From NCBI GenBank assembly GCA_034437515.1, contig DAOTTX010000465.1, forward strand, positions 1 to 35,640: 35,640 bases of DNA, read 5' to 3'. Positions 24,059 to 31,852 of the stretch are shown here, in pieces. The notes below the pieces were generated by a model. The model was given only the letters and a program-made list of their open reading frames with translations, was not told the DNA's origin and ran no database searches. The position numbers and the translations under genes are program-made. The DNA is from DAOTTX01 sp034437515. GTDB lineage: Bacteria; Chloroflexota; Anaerolineae; Aggregatilineales; Phototrophicaceae. Positions within the stretch are counted from its first letter, which is position 1, and every line of letters begins with the position of its first letter.

Positions 24059-24718
24059 ATGGCAGCGACTAATCGGAGACGCTTACCCTTCTTTCGTAAT
24101 ATGGGGGATGCCTTTTTTTTCAAACGTCGCCCCAAATTGCGGATGTCAAAGGAGTGGGCACGCCCACCACAAGAGGAATACATCCATAAACTCCACCAGG
24201 AAGGCTTCCTGACCAGGCAAAACTGGCAAGAGGACGATCTGGGCGAATATCCGTTGGTGACGCAAGACCTCGCCGACCTGGAAGAATATCTTCTGCCCAC
24301 ATTCTGGGAGTTCAACCAGAAGGCCAAATACTACCAAAACAACTTTTACAAGTTCCAGTGGGTGTTCATGCTGGGCGCTTTTCTAACGACGGTCTTTGCT
24401 GTCTTGACCGGATATTACGGCGGCCTGACCGGGGATGAAGTACGCTTCTTCCTCATCACCACATCAAAGCAGACGATGGTCGATATTTTCGGCTTTCTGA
24501 CCGCCATTATCAGCGCGGTGACCAGTTATTACACCGTGCTAAGCAATCGCCACGAGCCACGTAAACGCTGGGCCGGTTATCGCCGATTGACCGAAGAACT
24601 GCGTATGATGTATTTCAAGTTCCTCTCTCGTGTGGCCCCGTTTGACCGGGAAAATCGACTCGATATGCTGCGCAAAAGTGTCCTCGAAATCCGCCGACAG
24701 GAGCAGGAAAATGGTTGA
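24059..24718 (+). CDS. SLATT/DUF4231-like two-TM protein, first of pair
   Basis: A 219-residue protein. AAGGGG lies five bases before the ATG. A basic N-terminus (RRRLPFFRN...FKRRPKLR) and an acidic helix (55-80) lead to two TM helices at about 101-119 and 142-161. A cytoplasmic helix follows, RKRWAGYRRLTEELRMMYFKFL, the W-x-x-Y-R-x-x-x-E-x-L-R pattern seen after the second TM in SLATT and DUF4231 proteins. Such 2-TM domains are proposed membrane effectors or pore-formers in some nucleotide-signalling conflict systems, a computational proposal by others. No cyclase, SLOG or nuclease gene is adjacent here. The stop overlaps the next start by 8 bases (ATGGTTGA), so the two proteins are made together. 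Confidence 0.75.
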   Translation: MAATNRRRLPFFRNMGDAFFFKRRPKLRMSKEWARPPQEEYIHKLHQEGFLTRQNWQEDDLGEYPLVTQDLADLEEYLLPTFWEFNQKAKYYQNNFYKFQWVFMLGAFLTTVFAVLTGYYGGLTGDEVRFFLITTSKQTMVDIFGFLTAIISAVTSYYTVLSNRHEPRKRWAGYRRLTEELRMMYFKFLSRVAPFDRENRLDMLRKSVLEIRRQEQENG

Positions 24719-25784
24719 TGCCAACACTCAACAAGCGATGCCCGACGAAAAAGCCCAACGCTCTGCTGCCCCGCTGGATGCGAAAACGGCGGATCTGCTG
24801 ACGCGCATGTACCTCGCCCGACGGCTGGATTACCAGATCAGCTTTTACCAGAGTCGCATCCGTGAGTTTGACAAAAACGCCGACATGATGTTCCGGTGGG
24901 GTGCGGCGGTGATGGCGCTTTCCTCGCTCATCGCCGCCATTAACCTGGGCGCGGAAGGAGGCATCGCACCTTTTCTGCGCTTGCTGACCGCACTACTGCC
25001 CACTTTAGCCGCATTGATTGCGTCCTTCCAGCAACTTTACCAGTGGGAGCGGCAGGCCGGGATCTACCGCGACTCGATCCTCGGCTTAGAAGAAGCCCGG
25101 TTGATCGTCCCTGATCTTGACGAACTGACGCCGGAAAGATCGCTGGACGTGTATGATGCGTTGATCGAACGCGCCGAGCAGGTCTTTCAGGCTGAGGTCA
25201 ACCAATGGGGACAGATCACACGCGGTGAGAAGAAAGAAGGCAGCGAAGACGACATGATGCGAGCTTTCGCCGAAAAATTCAACCTCGATGTGTTCAAAAA
25301 AGATGGCACGCTCGACCCCGACAAGATGGGCCACTTGCGCGGCATCCTGGGGGCGTCTCAGGGGCCGGTCGGCACGCGCATTCAGGTGGAAACACCATAC
25401 TACACACCGACCGGGTCACTACCGGCAGGCGTGCCGCAACCCTTTGACGCCGAGCCGCTGCCGATGGACACCGCCGACCCGACAGCCGAGCCGCCACCGA
25501 CCGATGAGATGATGGCAGCGAACACACAATTCGCTGAACCGACCGCACCGGAGATCATCACCGAGGCCGACGATGAGACCGAAGTAGAAATCATCCCGGA
25601 AGATGACCGGCCCTACGCGCAGACCACACCACCGAGCGAGCCGGACTATCTCAACACCGAGGCGATGGAAACGGACAAGGCCGACTTCGTAGAGCCGGGA
25701 ACAACCGACGACGGCTCACCGGCTTCGGAGGATCTCGACGAGAAGCCGGTCTCTGACGAGGACGGCACGATCTTTAACGGTTAG
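24711..25784 (+). CDS. SLATT-like two-TM protein with long acidic tail
   Basis: A 357-residue protein starting at ATG 24711, with GGAG/AGGA in the end of the upstream gene. Residues 29-60 form the SLATT-type amphipathic helix (RRLDYQISFYQSRIREFDKN). TM helices are at about 62-80 and 86-106. A helical cytoplasmic part follows (QWERQAGIYRDSILGLEEAR, then ERAEQVFQAEVNQW), matching the E...E-x3-W end of SLATT domains. Residues about 180-357 are a Pro/Thr/Asp/Glu-rich disordered tail with no motif recognised. It pairs with the overlapping upstream gene; the two probably form a hetero-oligomeric membrane complex. Function unknown. The convergent SDR gene begins about 200 bases on. Confidence 0.75.
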   Translation: MVDANTQQAMPDEKAQRSAAPLDAKTADLLTRMYLARRLDYQISFYQSRIREFDKNADMMFRWGAAVMALSSLIAAINLGAEGGIAPFLRLLTALLPTLAALIASFQQLYQWERQAGIYRDSILGLEEARLIVPDLDELTPERSLDVYDALIERAEQVFQAEVNQWGQITRGEKKEGSEDDMMRAFAEKFNLDVFKKDGTLDPDKMGHLRGILGASQGPVGTRIQVETPYYTPTGSLPAGVPQPFDAEPLPMDTADPTAEPPPTDEMMAANTQFAEPTAPEIITEADDETEVEIIPEDDRPYAQTTPPSEPDYLNTEAMETDKADFVEPGTTDDGSPASEDLDEKPVSDEDGTIFNG

Positions 25785-25790
25785 CGCCGC

Positions 25791-25810
25791 CAGGCTCGCC
25801 GGGCAGCCTG
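25791..25810 (+). terminator. Hairpin after the SLATT-like pair
   Basis: CAGGCT (25791-25796) pairs with AGCCTG (25805-25810), a 6-bp stem seven bases after the stop; no U tract follows. The rest of the gap to 25986 holds no recognised feature except a GGGCA/TGCCC pairing around 25902-25935. Confidence 0.25.
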
Positions 25811-25986
25811 AATGCTCGGCTACATGGTGGTTAGTGGTTAAAGAGACGATTGCGCATCGCGTCGCTTGAGCCGTGAATTCGTCGTCTGAATAAACATAGG
25901 GTGGGCATTGAATGTTGCACGGTATATCAGGTGCCCAAAATCTGAAATGTCCCCTGATGGTGACGGGTTTTCGGCTCTCATGTGCT

Positions 25987-26772
25987 TTAGCCGCGCAGCA
26001 ATGATTGTCCGCCGTCGATCCACATTTCGGTGCCGGTGATGTGTGCGGACTGCTCGGAAAGCAAAAATGCGACCAGCTCCGCGACCTGCGCCGAGGTGCC
26101 GGCCTTGCCATCTGTCAGCGGGATCTGCCCTTCGGGGAAGTTCATCGGCTCACCGGCTTCGTCCGCGTTGACTTTGGTCGTACTGTCGCTGATTTCGGTG
26201 TCAATCCGACCGGGACAGATGGCGTTCACACGGATCTTGAACTTCGCCAATTCCAACGCGAGCATCTTCGCCAGCGCGACCTGCCCGGCTTTGGTGGTCG
26301 CATAGGCGAACGCACCCGGTGTGGAAAACATGCGCGTGCCGTTCACCGAGGACGTAATCACGATAGCGCCGCCCTGATTATCCTTGAGGTAAGGTACGGC
26401 GTGTTTGAGCGTGATGAAGGTACCGTCAAGGTTGACGCTCATGGTTTTGTTCCAGTCCTCGACGGACATCTCGGTAATGGGTGCCCACTTGCCGTTGATG
26501 CCGGCGTTGGCAAATACACCGTCGAGCCGACCCCATGTATCCACCGTAGAACGATAGGCAAACTTCATCCGGTCTTCGTCGGTGATGTCCGCCGTAATCG
26601 CCAGCGCGGAGCCACCGTCCGCCTTAATCTGTTCGGCGACTTCGTTGAGTTCGTCCTCGCCCCGGCTGATCACCGTCACATTTGCGCCGCGCTTTGCGAG
26701 TAGCTTCGCCGTCGCCGCGCCAATACCGCTGCTGCCGCCGGTGACCATATAAACTTTGCCATCCATTGCCAT
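25987..26772 (-). CDS. Short-chain dehydrogenase/reductase
   Basis: A 261-residue classical SDR. The cofactor loop TGGSSGIG is at 11-18, the NAG motif at 89-91, and the catalytic residues are S141 or S142 (ITSS), Y157 and K161 (YATTK). After the first strands, VISRGEDELNEV suggests NADP(H) preference because of the Arg after the second strand. PGRIDTEI follows the active site, and the C-terminus reads HITGTEMWIDGGQSL, typical of the FabG-like group. The substrate is unknown. It is preceded 150 bases upstream by the end of the GntR-regulator gene on the same strand, so it may lie in that regulator's control, though a separate promoter is likely. Confidence 0.95.
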   Translation of the reverse strand: MAMDGKVYMVTGGSSGIGAATAKLLAKRGANVTVISRGEDELNEVAEQIKADGGSALAITADITDEDRMKFAYRSTVDTWGRLDGVFANAGINGKWAPITEMSVEDWNKTMSVNLDGTFITLKHAVPYLKDNQGGAIVITSSVNGTRMFSTPGAFAYATTKAGQVALAKMLALELAKFKIRVNAICPGRIDTEISDSTTKVNADEAGEPMNFPEGQIPLTDGKAGTSAQVAELVAFLLSEQSAHITGTEMWIDGGQSLLRG

Positions 26773-26922
26773 TGTTTACGCTCACTTTCATGATTGTTGA
26801 TCCGTTTTGGTGGAGCATAACATCGACGGCTTTAAGGCCATGAATTTCCGCGTGAATATCCCCTGAGAGGTGGATGACCGCGAGCTTATTCTAAAGAGAT
26901 AAAAATTTCAGTCATATTGTCC

Positions 26923-27594
26923 TCATGTCACGAGATCAAGTACAGGGAGTAGCTTGCGGCCTTCTTCGAGGATCATATCGTACAGGGTATTGAGCGCGGC
27001 CTGCCGCTCATTATAGCGAATGCGCGTCATCAGGTCGCCGTAGTCGTTGATGACCGCGTTGAACTCGTCTTTGTCGATGGGCGCGTGTTCGGTGCGCAGA
27101 TGCTCCAACAGGCGGCACTGGTTGTGCAACGATGTGACAATGACGGTGGTCTGGGGCCGGGCGGCGAGGGCTAAGATCATCTCGTGGAAGCTGAAGATGG
27201 CCTCATGCAAGCCGCGCCGGTTGGCGATGCCGGCCTGTAACCGCGCCTGGGAGATGGCATTGGCGAGCTGCATCTTAGCCTGCTCAGTGATGGTTTCCAG
27301 CGCCCAACCGAACGCGAGTTGTTCCAGCGTAGCCCGCAGGGTATAAAGTTCACGTACCTCAGCGATGGTGAATTCACGCACACGCATCCCGCGCCGGGGT
27401 TGCTTGACCAGCCAACCCTCACCTTCCAGCAGAGTCAGCGCATCACGGGCGGTGTTCTGGCTGACGCTCATCTCACGGGCGATCACACTCTCCGCGAGGC
27501 GCTCACCGGGACGATACACGCCATCCTGCAAAGACTGGCGCAGCGCCTCCGCGACGAGGATCGAGAGCGGTGTCTTGCGGCGGTCGGTCGTCAT
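26923..27594 (-). CDS. GntR-family transcriptional regulator, FCD subfamily
   Basis: A 223-residue regulator. Residues 8-73 are the GntR winged helix (GVYRPGERLAESVIAREMSVSQNTARDALTLLEGEGWLV). Residues about 80-215 are the all-helical FCD ligand domain, with AIFSFHEMILALA and HNQCRLLEHL providing possible metal-binding His residues. Its ATG overlaps the stop of the upstream kinase gene (ATGA), so translation is coupled. FCD regulators usually sense small carboxylates or sugar acids. The neighbours downstream are an SDR, a plausible target. The pairing with a kinase gene is unusual. Confidence 0.9.
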   Translation of the reverse strand: MTTDRRKTPLSILVAEALRQSLQDGVYRPGERLAESVIAREMSVSQNTARDALTLLEGEGWLVKQPRRGMRVREFTIAEVRELYTLRATLEQLAFGWALETITEQAKMQLANAISQARLQAGIANRRGLHEAIFSFHEMILALAARPQTTVIVTSLHNQCRLLEHLRTEHAPIDKDEFNAVINDYGDLMTRIRYNERQAALNTLYDMILEEGRKLLPVLDLVT

Positions 27595-29810
27595 GGCAGC
27601 CAGGAAGGATAGAAACCGCCGCCGTTGTCGATCAGGCGTGGGTTATCGCCATCGGCTTCCATCACGTAGATTTGTCCGCTGGCTTCCTCAACGGTGTTGA
27701 ACAGAATCGCACCACCATCGGGACTGTAGCTCGCCCCCCAATCATCGTGTTCACTGTCGTAGATGATGCGGCGGTTACGCCCGTCGTCGTCCATCAAGGC
27801 GATAGCACCGCCACCATCCCCAGCGGTGACGTAAACGATCTGCGCGTCATCCGGGCTGAACGAGGGTGAGTGATCCTGCACGACGTTGTCGGTCAGTGGT
27901 TCGATCTCGCCTTCGGCTAACACAAACCGGACGACCTCCCAGGTGGTGGCATCGTTGGGGTTGCCATCGGTGAAGACAAGCGAGCGTCCGTCACTGCTAA
28001 AGCGGGCGTGGCTGCTGCGCCCGGCGGCGGCGTAGATGACCTCGCGGTCGCTGCCGTCCGGTCGCACACGGTAGAGGTCATAGGTGTCATCACCACGCAC
28101 ATCGGATGAATATACGATCCACTCGCCGTCCGGTGACCAAGCCGCTAGCCGGTCGGTGACGGTGTTGTCGGTCAGTTGGCGCGTGTCGCGGTCGTCAAGG
28201 TCCATCACGTAGATCTCGAAGTCGCCCTCTTCGTTGGATTGATACACGATCTGTGCGCCATCCGGTGAGGCCAGCGGATAAGAACTGTCGAAGCCTTCCC
28301 CGGTCAAGCGGATTTCGCGCCCGGTGCTGAGGTCGTAGGTGTAAACGGCGTAGTTGCCGTCGCCCCGCTGCGCAAAATATAGGATGCGGCTCTGTGTCGG
28401 GTCGAAGGCCGGGTCGAGTGTGGGGGTGGCGGCAACGCCGACCGGCGCGACACCTTCCGTCGGCGCGCGGGTGGGAATGGCGGTCGCCCCGGTGAACTGC
28501 GGCGTCTCACCGGGGACGCTGGTGCTGCCCCCACTGCCAAGTAGCGCCCGCAAGGCGCGTTCGGTCGGGTCGAGCGTCGGCACGGTGACCGCCGCCTGTG
28601 TGTCGTCATTACCGCCTGTATCGAACAAGCTATCGAGTGTCATAATCAGCACGACCACCAGCAAACTGAGCAAACCACAGCCGATAATCATGCCGACCAA
28701 CACACTGAACCATAGGTTGTTACCGCGCCGCTGGCGTTCACGCCGCACGCGATCCCGCAGACCGACCGGGCGCTGCATCTGGCTGGATTGCGGCGGCGGC
28801 ACATAAGCCGATGGGGTGTTATAGGCCGGCGGTGGTGTGTTATGCACGGCGGACTGTGGCGCGGGTGACGAGGGTACGGTACGTTCTTCTTCGTACTGCT
28901 GTGGTTGCGCCGGCTGGGTAGATTGCCGTGCTAAATTGGTCGGGATGCCACTCGGCTCGGTATCGTAGATGCTATCAGGCCGTTCCACCGCCATCGTAAA
29001 GGCTTGCGCCATTTCGACCGCATTGTTGTAGCGGTTATCCGGCTTTTTCTTGAGCGCCTTGAGGATCACCTGCTCGACGGCGGCGGTCAACTGTGGGTTG
29101 AAACTGCGCGGGTTGGGTGGCTGCGCGGTGACCTGCATCACGGCGATGCCGTAGGGCGTCTCATTCTCGAACGGGCGGCGTCCGGTGAGCATTTCAAACA
29201 GCGCCACGCCGAGTGAGTAGAGGTCACTGCGTCCGTCGAGATCTTTACCCTGCGCCTGTTCAGGACTCATGTAACTCGGTGTGCCGACCACACCCTGTGT
29301 GGTGATGGTATTGCCCTTGCTTTCCACACCGAGGATGCGAGCGATGCCGAAATCGGTGAGGTAGGCGTCGCCGTTGTCGTCTAATAAGATGTTGCTCGGC
29401 TTGAGGTCACGGTGCAGCACATTTTTGCTGTGGGCATAATCCAGCGCGGGCGCGATCTGCTGCACGATGTCAAGCGCCCGTTCGACCTTGAGCGTCCCCC
29501 GCGAGAGCAGATCATCGACCGACCCGGCGGGCATGTAGCGCATAGCGATAAAAGGCAGATTGTCGTATTCGCCGTAGTCATAGACGGGCACGATATTTCG
29601 GTGTTCCAACTGCGCGATGATCTCCACCTCGCGCTCAAAGCGTTTGAGGTAGGTGTCATCACGGACGTGATGGCGCGGCAACACCTTCAGCGCGACCGTG
29701 CGGTTCATCGAGTTCTGTTTGGCGCGGTAGACCGCCGCCATGCCCCCCTGACCGACGCGGTCTAAGACCTCATACCCACCGACCTGCTGCCCGATAAGCT
29801 CATCTGGCAT
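27591..29810 (-). CDS. Membrane Ser/Thr protein kinase with TolB-like propeller sensor
   Basis: A 740-residue protein starting MPDELIGQQVGGYEVL at ATG 29810; the 33-residue longer frame is not supported by a ribosome site. The N-terminal kinase domain (about 12-280) has the Gly loop GQGGMAAVY, catalytic Lys K42 (VALKVL), the HRDLKPSN loop with D135, and DFG at 153-155. It is a Hanks-type kinase likely to be active. A Pro/Gln-rich linker precedes one TM helix (about 367-391). The extracytoplasmic part has a Thr/Pro-rich stalk, then WD40/TolB-type repeats (SPDGAQIVYQSNEEGDFEIYVMDL, SPDGEWIVYSSDVRGD, FSPDDAQIVYVTAGDGG), forming a propeller of about six blades. The propeller may sense envelope signals. 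It overlaps the GntR gene by 4 bases. Confidence 0.95.
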   Translation of the reverse strand: MPDELIGQQVGGYEVLDRVGQGGMAAVYRAKQNSMNRTVALKVLPRHHVRDDTYLKRFEREVEIIAQLEHRNIVPVYDYGEYDNLPFIAMRYMPAGSVDDLLSRGTLKVERALDIVQQIAPALDYAHSKNVLHRDLKPSNILLDDNGDAYLTDFGIARILGVESKGNTITTQGVVGTPSYMSPEQAQGKDLDGRSDLYSLGVALFEMLTGRRPFENETPYGIAVMQVTAQPPNPRSFNPQLTAAVEQVILKALKKKPDNRYNNAVEMAQAFTMAVERPDSIYDTEPSGIPTNLARQSTQPAQPQQYEEERTVPSSPAPQSAVHNTPPPAYNTPSAYVPPPQSSQMQRPVGLRDRVRRERQRRGNNLWFSVLVGMIIGCGLLSLLVVVLIMTLDSLFDTGGNDDTQAAVTVPTLDPTERALRALLGSGGSTSVPGETPQFTGATAIPTRAPTEGVAPVGVAATPTLDPAFDPTQSRILYFAQRGDGNYAVYTYDLSTGREIRLTGEGFDSSYPLASPDGAQIVYQSNEEGDFEIYVMDLDDRDTRQLTDNTVTDRLAAWSPDGEWIVYSSDVRGDDTYDLYRVRPDGSDREVIYAAAGRSSHARFSSDGRSLVFTDGNPNDATTWEVVRFVLAEGEIEPLTDNVVQDHSPSFSPDDAQIVYVTAGDGGGAIALMDDDGRNRRIIYDSEHDDWGASYSPDGGAILFNTVEEASGQIYVMEADGDNPRLIDNGGGFYPSWLP

Positions 29811-29951
29811 TGTCACCCATAACCTATTCGCTACGCACAAGTGCAACCCCATTATAAGGGAGAGCGCAACGACCGACCACAGTTCAAACCACAAGGATTC
29901 TCGACGCAAGACTATTCTAAAATGAGAGTACCGACAACGACTGAGGCAAAT

Positions 29952-31460
29952 ATGACGATGATTAGATTGCAGGTACTTCCAGAAGCAGACGGTTTACGGG
30001 TGCGCGAGCAACCGGTAAACGGCAAACCCATCGGGCAAATTCACGTTAATGAGGACATCGAATCACTCGAACCGGTCGAAGAAACACGCGGCAAGGTCGG
30101 CATCGATGGACAATGGTTGCGTGTGCGTACTGCGAACGGCGTAGAAGGCTATACGGCGGGGTGGCTGCTGCGCCTGGCACCGGGGCAGACCTTACCCGAA
30201 CCCGAAGCACTCGAACCACCGGAGCCGGAAACGGTCGAGGATGAGGGCAAAAGCGAGAGCGATGAAAATCGCGTGCTGATCTCACCGACGATTGATGTGC
30301 TGCGCTTGCGCGCCGCGCCGGAAGACGGCGAACAGATCGCGCTATTGGACGACGATGACATCCTCTACTCGCTGGAAGACGAAAAATCCACACTGGCGAA
30401 GCTCGGTGTGATGGACGAATGGTTACACGTCGAGACACTACACGGGACAACAGGTCACACCGCCGCCTGGTTCCTCGAACGATATACCGGCGAAATACCG
30501 GAAGCACAGGCACCGCCACAGGCGCGAAGCCTCTTAGGTGTCAACCTGGATATTGACCATCCCTACGGCAAACCCGCCGCCAGCGAACTCGGAGAAATGG
30601 GTTGGGTGCGAGTGAAGTTCAACGTGTCGTTTGACCCGCGCAAAAGCGGTGATGCGCGTTACGGCAACACCGATGTCGATTACACTTACGCACGCAGCAT
30701 CGACGCCATCGACGACTACGTGAACGCCGGTTATAAGGTGTTGATGGTGCTGACTCACCAGACCTTCGGCGAGGGTGCGGGTTATCATTGGCCCACCATG
30801 ACCAGCGACCGCTGGCGTGACCTGACCGAGAAATACGCGACGATGGCGGCGAAGGTCGCCGGGAAGTTCGCCGGGACGGGCAAAATCGCCGCTTATCAGA
30901 TCTGGAATGAACAGGATACCGCGCCGGAGCACGCCCGCGCCGCCGTGCCTATCCCTGCCGAGGACTACGCTCATCTGCTGGCGGCGACCATCAAAGCCAT
31001 CCGTGCGATTGACCCCGACGCGCTGGTGCTTACCGGCGGGCATGTCGGCGGGCCAGATGCCGGATCGGATTATGCACGACGCACACTTGCCGCCATGCCG
31101 GACGACCTGCGACCGGATGGCATCGCGTTTCACCCCTATGGACGCGGGCCGAAGGGCAGCCCCTACGCCCACTTCGGGCCGATCACGGAATCCGTGCGCA
31201 AGTATGGCAAGGTGCTACCGGGCAAGCCGGTATGGATCTCCGAGTGGGGGGTGCTGAACGTACAGGGACGAGACGATCTCGCGGGGGACATCGCCGAATA
31301 TGCGCGGCAGTTCCTCGGCACTTTGAACGACCAGTTCCCCGGTCAGGTGGCGGCGGCGATCTGGTATGCGTGGGCAGACGGCATGGATAACGGCTACGGC
31401 TTCACCGATTTCGAGGGGCATCCGAAAGCGGGCCTCTACGAAAGAATCGTCAAAGTATGA
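29952..31460 (+). CDS. Double SH3-like protein with clan GH-A glycoside hydrolase domain
   Basis: A 502-residue protein. ATG 29952 is preceded by GAGG at a 5-base spacing; the longer frame from 29841 runs over probable promoter DNA. Two bacterial SH3-like domains lie at about 3-77 (LRVREQ...EGYTAGWLLRL) and 104-180 (LRLRAAP...TGHTAAWFLERY). From about 195 is a TIM-barrel hydrolase: acid/base E320 in IWNEQD and nucleophile E431 in WISEWGV are spaced as in clan GH-A families such as GH39, GH5 or GH53. HPYG near residue 395 fits as well. No signal peptide is evident, although SH3-GH proteins normally act on wall polymers. It may be exported by another route or act inside. It is divergent from the kinase gene. 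Confidence 0.9.
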   Translation: MTMIRLQVLPEADGLRVREQPVNGKPIGQIHVNEDIESLEPVEETRGKVGIDGQWLRVRTANGVEGYTAGWLLRLAPGQTLPEPEALEPPEPETVEDEGKSESDENRVLISPTIDVLRLRAAPEDGEQIALLDDDDILYSLEDEKSTLAKLGVMDEWLHVETLHGTTGHTAAWFLERYTGEIPEAQAPPQARSLLGVNLDIDHPYGKPAASELGEMGWVRVKFNVSFDPRKSGDARYGNTDVDYTYARSIDAIDDYVNAGYKVLMVLTHQTFGEGAGYHWPTMTSDRWRDLTEKYATMAAKVAGKFAGTGKIAAYQIWNEQDTAPEHARAAVPIPAEDYAHLLAATIKAIRAIDPDALVLTGGHVGGPDAGSDYARRTLAAMPDDLRPDGIAFHPYGRGPKGSPYAHFGPITESVRKYGKVLPGKPVWISEWGVLNVQGRDDLAGDIAEYARQFLGTLNDQFPGQVAAAIWYAWADGMDNGYGFTDFEGHPKAGLYERIVKV

Positions 31461-31508
31461 AGTCAATCGTAAAAACTCGTTAAAAATCGGCTTCATGGAG
31501 GACAAAAT

Positions 31509-31539
31509 TTGCGACTTACAGAACTTTTTCTCGTATAGT
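31509..31539 (+). promoter_or_regulatory. Promoter candidate of the small TM protein
   Basis: TTGCGA (31509-31514) and TATAGT (31534-31539) have a 19-base spacer, longer than ideal. Located about 40 bases upstream of ATG 31577. Confidence 0.35.
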
Positions 31540-31576
31540 GTGTTATAGAAGATACATGAAAACGAGAGAGGGTTCG

Positions 31577-31798
31577 ATGATCGCCAGTACAATACGCATA
31601 CCAGACAAGACTAATTTCATCAAAGCCATCGTGATTGCCATGCTTGTCATGCTGATGTTGACATTGGCGACGCAGATCATCGACCAGACCAACGCAAACT
31701 ATCAGATGCTGCCGGACACGACCGAAAACACCGTGCTGGACGACCTCAGCCCGACGGAAGCGGTGTTGTGCTACCGGGATTGCACCATCCGTCGCTAA
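31577..31798 (+). CDS. Small single-TM protein of 73 residues
   Basis: Starts MIASTIRIPDKTNFIKAIV at 31577, preceded by AGAGGG four to five bases upstream. An N-in/C-out TM helix spans about 14-33 (FIKAIVIAMLVMLMLTLA). The 40-residue exterior tail ends with C65-x3-C69 in VLCYRDCTIRR. No family is recognised. A strong terminator follows 20 bases after the stop and a promoter-like sequence precedes it, so it is a free-standing gene. The longer frame from 31538 runs across the promoter -10 and is not preferred. Candidate stress peptide or envelope regulator; function unknown. Confidence 0.6.
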   Translation: MIASTIRIPDKTNFIKAIVIAMLVMLMLTLATQIIDQTNANYQMLPDTTENTVLDDLSPTEAVLCYRDCTIRR

Positions 31799-31817
31799 TT
31801 TTTGACCATGACCAACC

Positions 31818-31841
31818 ACGCCCCCATGTCGGGGGCGTTTT
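31818..31841 (+). terminator. Rho-independent terminator
   Basis: ACGCCCCC (31818-31825) pairs with GGGGGCGT (31831-31838) around a 5-base loop, followed by TTT (31839-31841). It ends the small TM gene; the convergent propeller gene begins its stop codon 12 bases downstream. Confidence 0.85.
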
Positions 31842-31852
31842 GATTCACCATG

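Noticed and set aside
26005..26703. Open frame of 232 codons on the plus strand
   Set aside because: It is the antisense of the SDR gene, whose motifs and catalytic residues are clear.
29841..29951. Longer N-terminus of the SH3-GH protein
   Set aside because: No ribosome site is seen before it, and it covers AT-rich promoter-like sequence; GAGG precedes the ATG at 29952.
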